A stretch of 64,000 nt of DNA from Candidatus Gastranaerophilales bacterium (GTDB lineage Bacteria > Cyanobacteriota > Vampirovibrionia > Gastranaerophilales > Gastranaerophilaceae), in assembly GCA_944323695.1 (NCBI GenBank), contig CALUTI010000006.1, positions 1-64,000 on the forward strand. Reading direction: 5' to 3'. Below, in pieces: positions 61,803 to 64,000 of this stretch. The number at the start of each line of letters is the position of its first letter. Within the stretch, counting starts at the first letter, position 1. Under the pieces are notes generated by a model. The model made no database searches. It was not told the origin of the DNA and was given only the letters and a program-made list of their open reading frames with translations. Made by a program: the position numbers and the translations under genes.

Positions 61803-64000
61803 ATGGAACAGGAAACACTAATATATATTGAAGAAAAAGACAAACACGAAGCAACAAAACTTGCCGGAGGCTTTACTATAGAAGAAACGTTAACAAGAGC
61901 TTATATCAACGCTCTCGGCAGTGAATTAGCACTGAAATATTTGGCCCAGGAAGAAATTAGTGTTTCTAATATATATAATTTACACAATATCCATAAAATT
62001 CGTGAAGAATTTGATATTGCAGATGTAATGCTTCCAAACATACATATAGACGTTAGAATGGTGTATGATGAAAATTTTATTTTTATCCCGAAATCACATT
62101 TTGAATATAACTTAATCCCTGATATTTATCTTGTATTTAAAATGTTAGATGATGAATCTTGTGTAAAATTTCTTGGTTTTTTCGAGCCTAAATTAATTAA
62201 CAAAAACAACCACAATGATAAATATTATTTTATTGAAAAAGAAAAGTTATCACATCCGTCTGACTTGAAGTCATACGTGGAAAATTTTAACGGTAATACC
62301 ACAGAAGCGCTCTCTCAGGAAGAACTTGAAAACGGACAAAAGCTTGCAATGCAGCTTATTGATCATGATATTACAGAAAGCGATAAACGCGATCTCATTA
62401 AACTGCTTTTAAAAAGCTCTGCTCTGCGCGAAAATCTGATTGAATTTGATAACTTTGAATGGATTTCATATCATGTTGCAACAAATGAAGACTTAACCGC
62501 CCTGGCAAGAAGTTCTGAGCAAACACAGGACTTACCGATTGCCGATGAGTTTGAAATATTTGAACAAACTGATGAATTTAGCGGCAATGATAGCTTAACA
62601 AATGAAGACGACAACACTGACAATAATTTTACGGATGACTTATTTAATAATCTGTCTGATATGTCTCTTGAAGAAGGAATTGAACAGGACTTATCCCAAG
62701 ATGAGCCGACAGATACAGAGTCCGTTGAAAGCACAAATCTTGCTGGCGAAGAAGTAACAGAAAATTTAACAGAAGATTTTTCTTCAGAAGAAAATTTTGA
62801 GGACGAACCGGCATTAGAATTAAATGAAAATCCTGTTGATATAGAAGAAGATTCTTTGCTTAGTGATATTAATCCGGCAGAGAATGAAGAAACAGAAGAT
62901 CAGGTTTTGGAAAATGCTTTACCGGATGAATCTTCTTTCCTTGACGTTGAGGAACCTGAATTAACATTAGATGATACACTGCCGGATTTGTCTGACATAA
63001 CAGATTCCACTGTAGAAAAAATCCACTTGAGTGAATTTAACGAACTTCCGTTTGATACGGGAATGAACGAACAATCAACTGAAGAAGAAGTTTCCACACT
63101 TGACGAGTTAGACAGTTTAGATTCAGATATGGAAAACCTTGAAGACATTTCTGATATGAATATAGAAGAACCCGTATCCGAAACATTAACAAACTTTGAC
63201 ACTTTAGGCGAAAGAGATGATATAAAACCTATCGAAGAAATACCTTTTGAAGATAATGAAATAACTTCTCTGGAAAATCTAGACCCTGTGCTAGAAAATG
63301 AAGAAATTAACATTGAAGAAAATGATGCACCTCAATCAACAATTTCGTTTGATAATCTTGAACTTCCTCAGGAGAATTCTGTTGATTCTGAAGAAACAAC
63401 AGACGAATTGCCTTCAGTAGTTTCACTTGACGACTTAACTACTCCGGCAGCAGAGGATAATACTGAAAGTCTCAATGCGGGAAATGATAATGAACAACCG
63501 CTAACTCTTGAAGAACTATCTGCAGAAATTCCTGAGACACCTGCAAGTCAGGAAGATGCAACGGAAGACTTTTTAGAAGCTTTGGCAGAAGATACTCCGC
63601 AGGTCGTTAATGATAATATAAACAATAATCCGGTATCTTATGAAAATTCAACTCCGATTAGCAGTCAAAATTTAACACCCGGTGAATTCAGTATTGACAT
63701 AAATCAACCTGTTGATACAGCAGACTTAAAAGATAATGACATAGAAAAATTAGAAGTACTTTATAATGAAAATAATAATTATGAAGAAGATGCAAATAAT
63801 TTACAATTTAAAACTTCCCTGCCGGAAAAAGGCAAGAAAGCTATTGCTCTGGCAACTGTTGTAATTGCAGCTCTTGCATCACTTTTAATATATACATCAA
63901 TGAATAAGTCCGATAATCAGGTCGCTGAACAAAATAATACAAATGTTCTTGAGAAAAATTTACCAAAACTTGATGAACAGGAGATTCCGGAACAAAATTC
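61803..64000 (+). CDS. Long acidic membrane protein, 3' end beyond window
   Basis: An unbroken frame of more than 730 codons starts at ATG 61803 (AGGGAGA upstream, TATGAT at 61777-61782) and runs off the end. Residues 1-170 form a folded domain (LTRAYINALGSELALKYL ... IPKSHFEYNLIPDIYLVFKM ... YYFIEKEKL) that loosely resembles cyanobacterial DUF1822; this is a weak call. Residues about 235-670 are a low-complexity Asp/Glu-rich region. A single membrane helix (AIALATVVIAALASLLIYTS) lies near residue 680, followed by a polar part that is cut. Probably a cytoplasmic acidic region anchored in the inner membrane. Function unknown. Confidence 0.7.
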   Translation, partial: MEQETLIYIEEKDKHEATKLAGGFTIEETLTRAYINALGSELALKYLAQEEISVSNIYNLHNIHKIREEFDIADVMLPNIHIDVRMVYDENFIFIPKSHFEYNLIPDIYLVFKMLDDESCVKFLGFFEPKLINKNNHNDKYYFIEKEKLSHPSDLKSYVENFNGNTTEALSQEELENGQKLAMQLIDHDITESDKRDLIKLLLKSSALRENLIEFDNFEWISYHVATNEDLTALARSSEQTQDLPIADEFEIFEQTDEFSGNDSLTNEDDNTDNNFTDDLFNNLSDMSLEEGIEQDLSQDEPTDTESVESTNLAGEEVTENLTEDFSSEENFEDEPALELNENPVDIEEDSLLSDINPAENEETEDQVLENALPDESSFLDVEEPELTLDDTLPDLSDITDSTVEKIHLSEFNELPFDTGMNEQSTEEEVSTLDELDSLDSDMENLEDISDMNIEEPVSETLTNFDTLGERDDIKPIEEIPFEDNEITSLENLDPVLENEEINIEENDAPQSTISFDNLELPQENSVDSEETTDELPSVVSLDDLTTPAAEDNTESLNAGNDNEQPLTLEELSAEIPETPASQEDATEDFLEALAEDTPQVVNDNINNNPVSYENSTPISSQNLTPGEFSIDINQPVDTADLKDNDIEKLEVLYNENNNYEEDANNLQFKTSLPEKGKKAIALATVVIAALASLLIYTSMNKSDNQVAEQNNTNVLEKNLPKLDEQEIPEQN

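Noticed and set aside
62471-63313. Serine-rich minus-strand open frames inside the acidic protein gene
   Set aside because: They are antisense reflections of Asp/Glu-rich codons of the plus-strand gene, which is open for the whole stretch.

Overview
This 64 kb window is AT-rich bacterial chromosome, densely coding in the standard code. Kdo genes (kdsD, kdsC), an RND/TolC efflux system and an MCE protein indicate a Gram-negative (diderm) cell. The best guess is an uncultured gut member of the Gastranaerophilales (Melainabacteria/Vampirovibrionia, the non-photosynthetic sisters of Cyanobacteria). This rests on a cyanobacterial-style omega subunit, the many prepilin-like genes with the N-terminus FTLAEVLITLGIIG, a flagellar-type export gene set and several families of unknown membrane proteins. 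The assignment is inference; no 16S gene is present.

Layout. 1-4324: agmatinase, NAD-dependent DNA ligase, a small membrane protein and a SIMPL-domain protein. 4323-15592 (mostly minus): trpS with a prepilin gene behind it, then a probable uppS-rdgB-adaptor-RND-tolC-prepilin operon, and class II ribonucleotide reductase (to 17639). 17829-25978: dicarboxylate/amino-acid symporter, ileS, asparaginase and a seven-LysM lysozyme-like protein. 26141-35285: prepilin gene 5, upp, an MCE protein, rpoZ, purine nucleoside phosphorylase, DAHP synthase, pyruvate phosphate dikinase, and prepilin gene 3 behind panD. 35374-43471: a GH13-like protein with two large unknown membrane proteins, then uppP, queD, kdsC, kdsD. 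43588-47764: a mosaic region with two prepilin genes, an XRE regulator, a HEPN/MNT toxin-antitoxin pair, duplicated fragments, and rpmI-rplT. 47854-61170: two paralogous coiled-coil proteins with sigma28-like promoters, an unknown three-gene operon with a structured leader, a DtxR-type regulator, an acyltransferase and a fliM/N-like, fliO, fliP, fliQ, (unknown), fliR, hemW cluster. 61212-64000: a small anchored protein and a long acidic membrane protein that runs off the end.

The most striking signal is a family of five prepilin-like genes (4323-5275, 6802-7712, 26141-27516, 34004-34920, 46116-46975) that share an unusual 5' switch. A good ribosome binding site and ATG are followed, about 9-13 codons later, by an uninterrupted run of 9 G (12 G in one gene), and then a stop codon. 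In all five, exactly one extra G, or a -1 frameshift on the tract, fuses the start codon in frame to the prepilin helix and the rest of the protein. In all five a segment just after the tract is complementary to the Shine-Dalgarno sequence. Between the tract and the prepilin cleavage site most copies carry in-frame palindromic repeat elements from different families. These five are the only G/C runs of 9 or more that I see in the window. The sixth prepilin gene (43869-44903) has an ordinary short leader and no tract. The simplest readings are phase variation of surface pilins by G-tract slippage, programmed recoding on the tract, or a systematic one-base undercall in the assembly.
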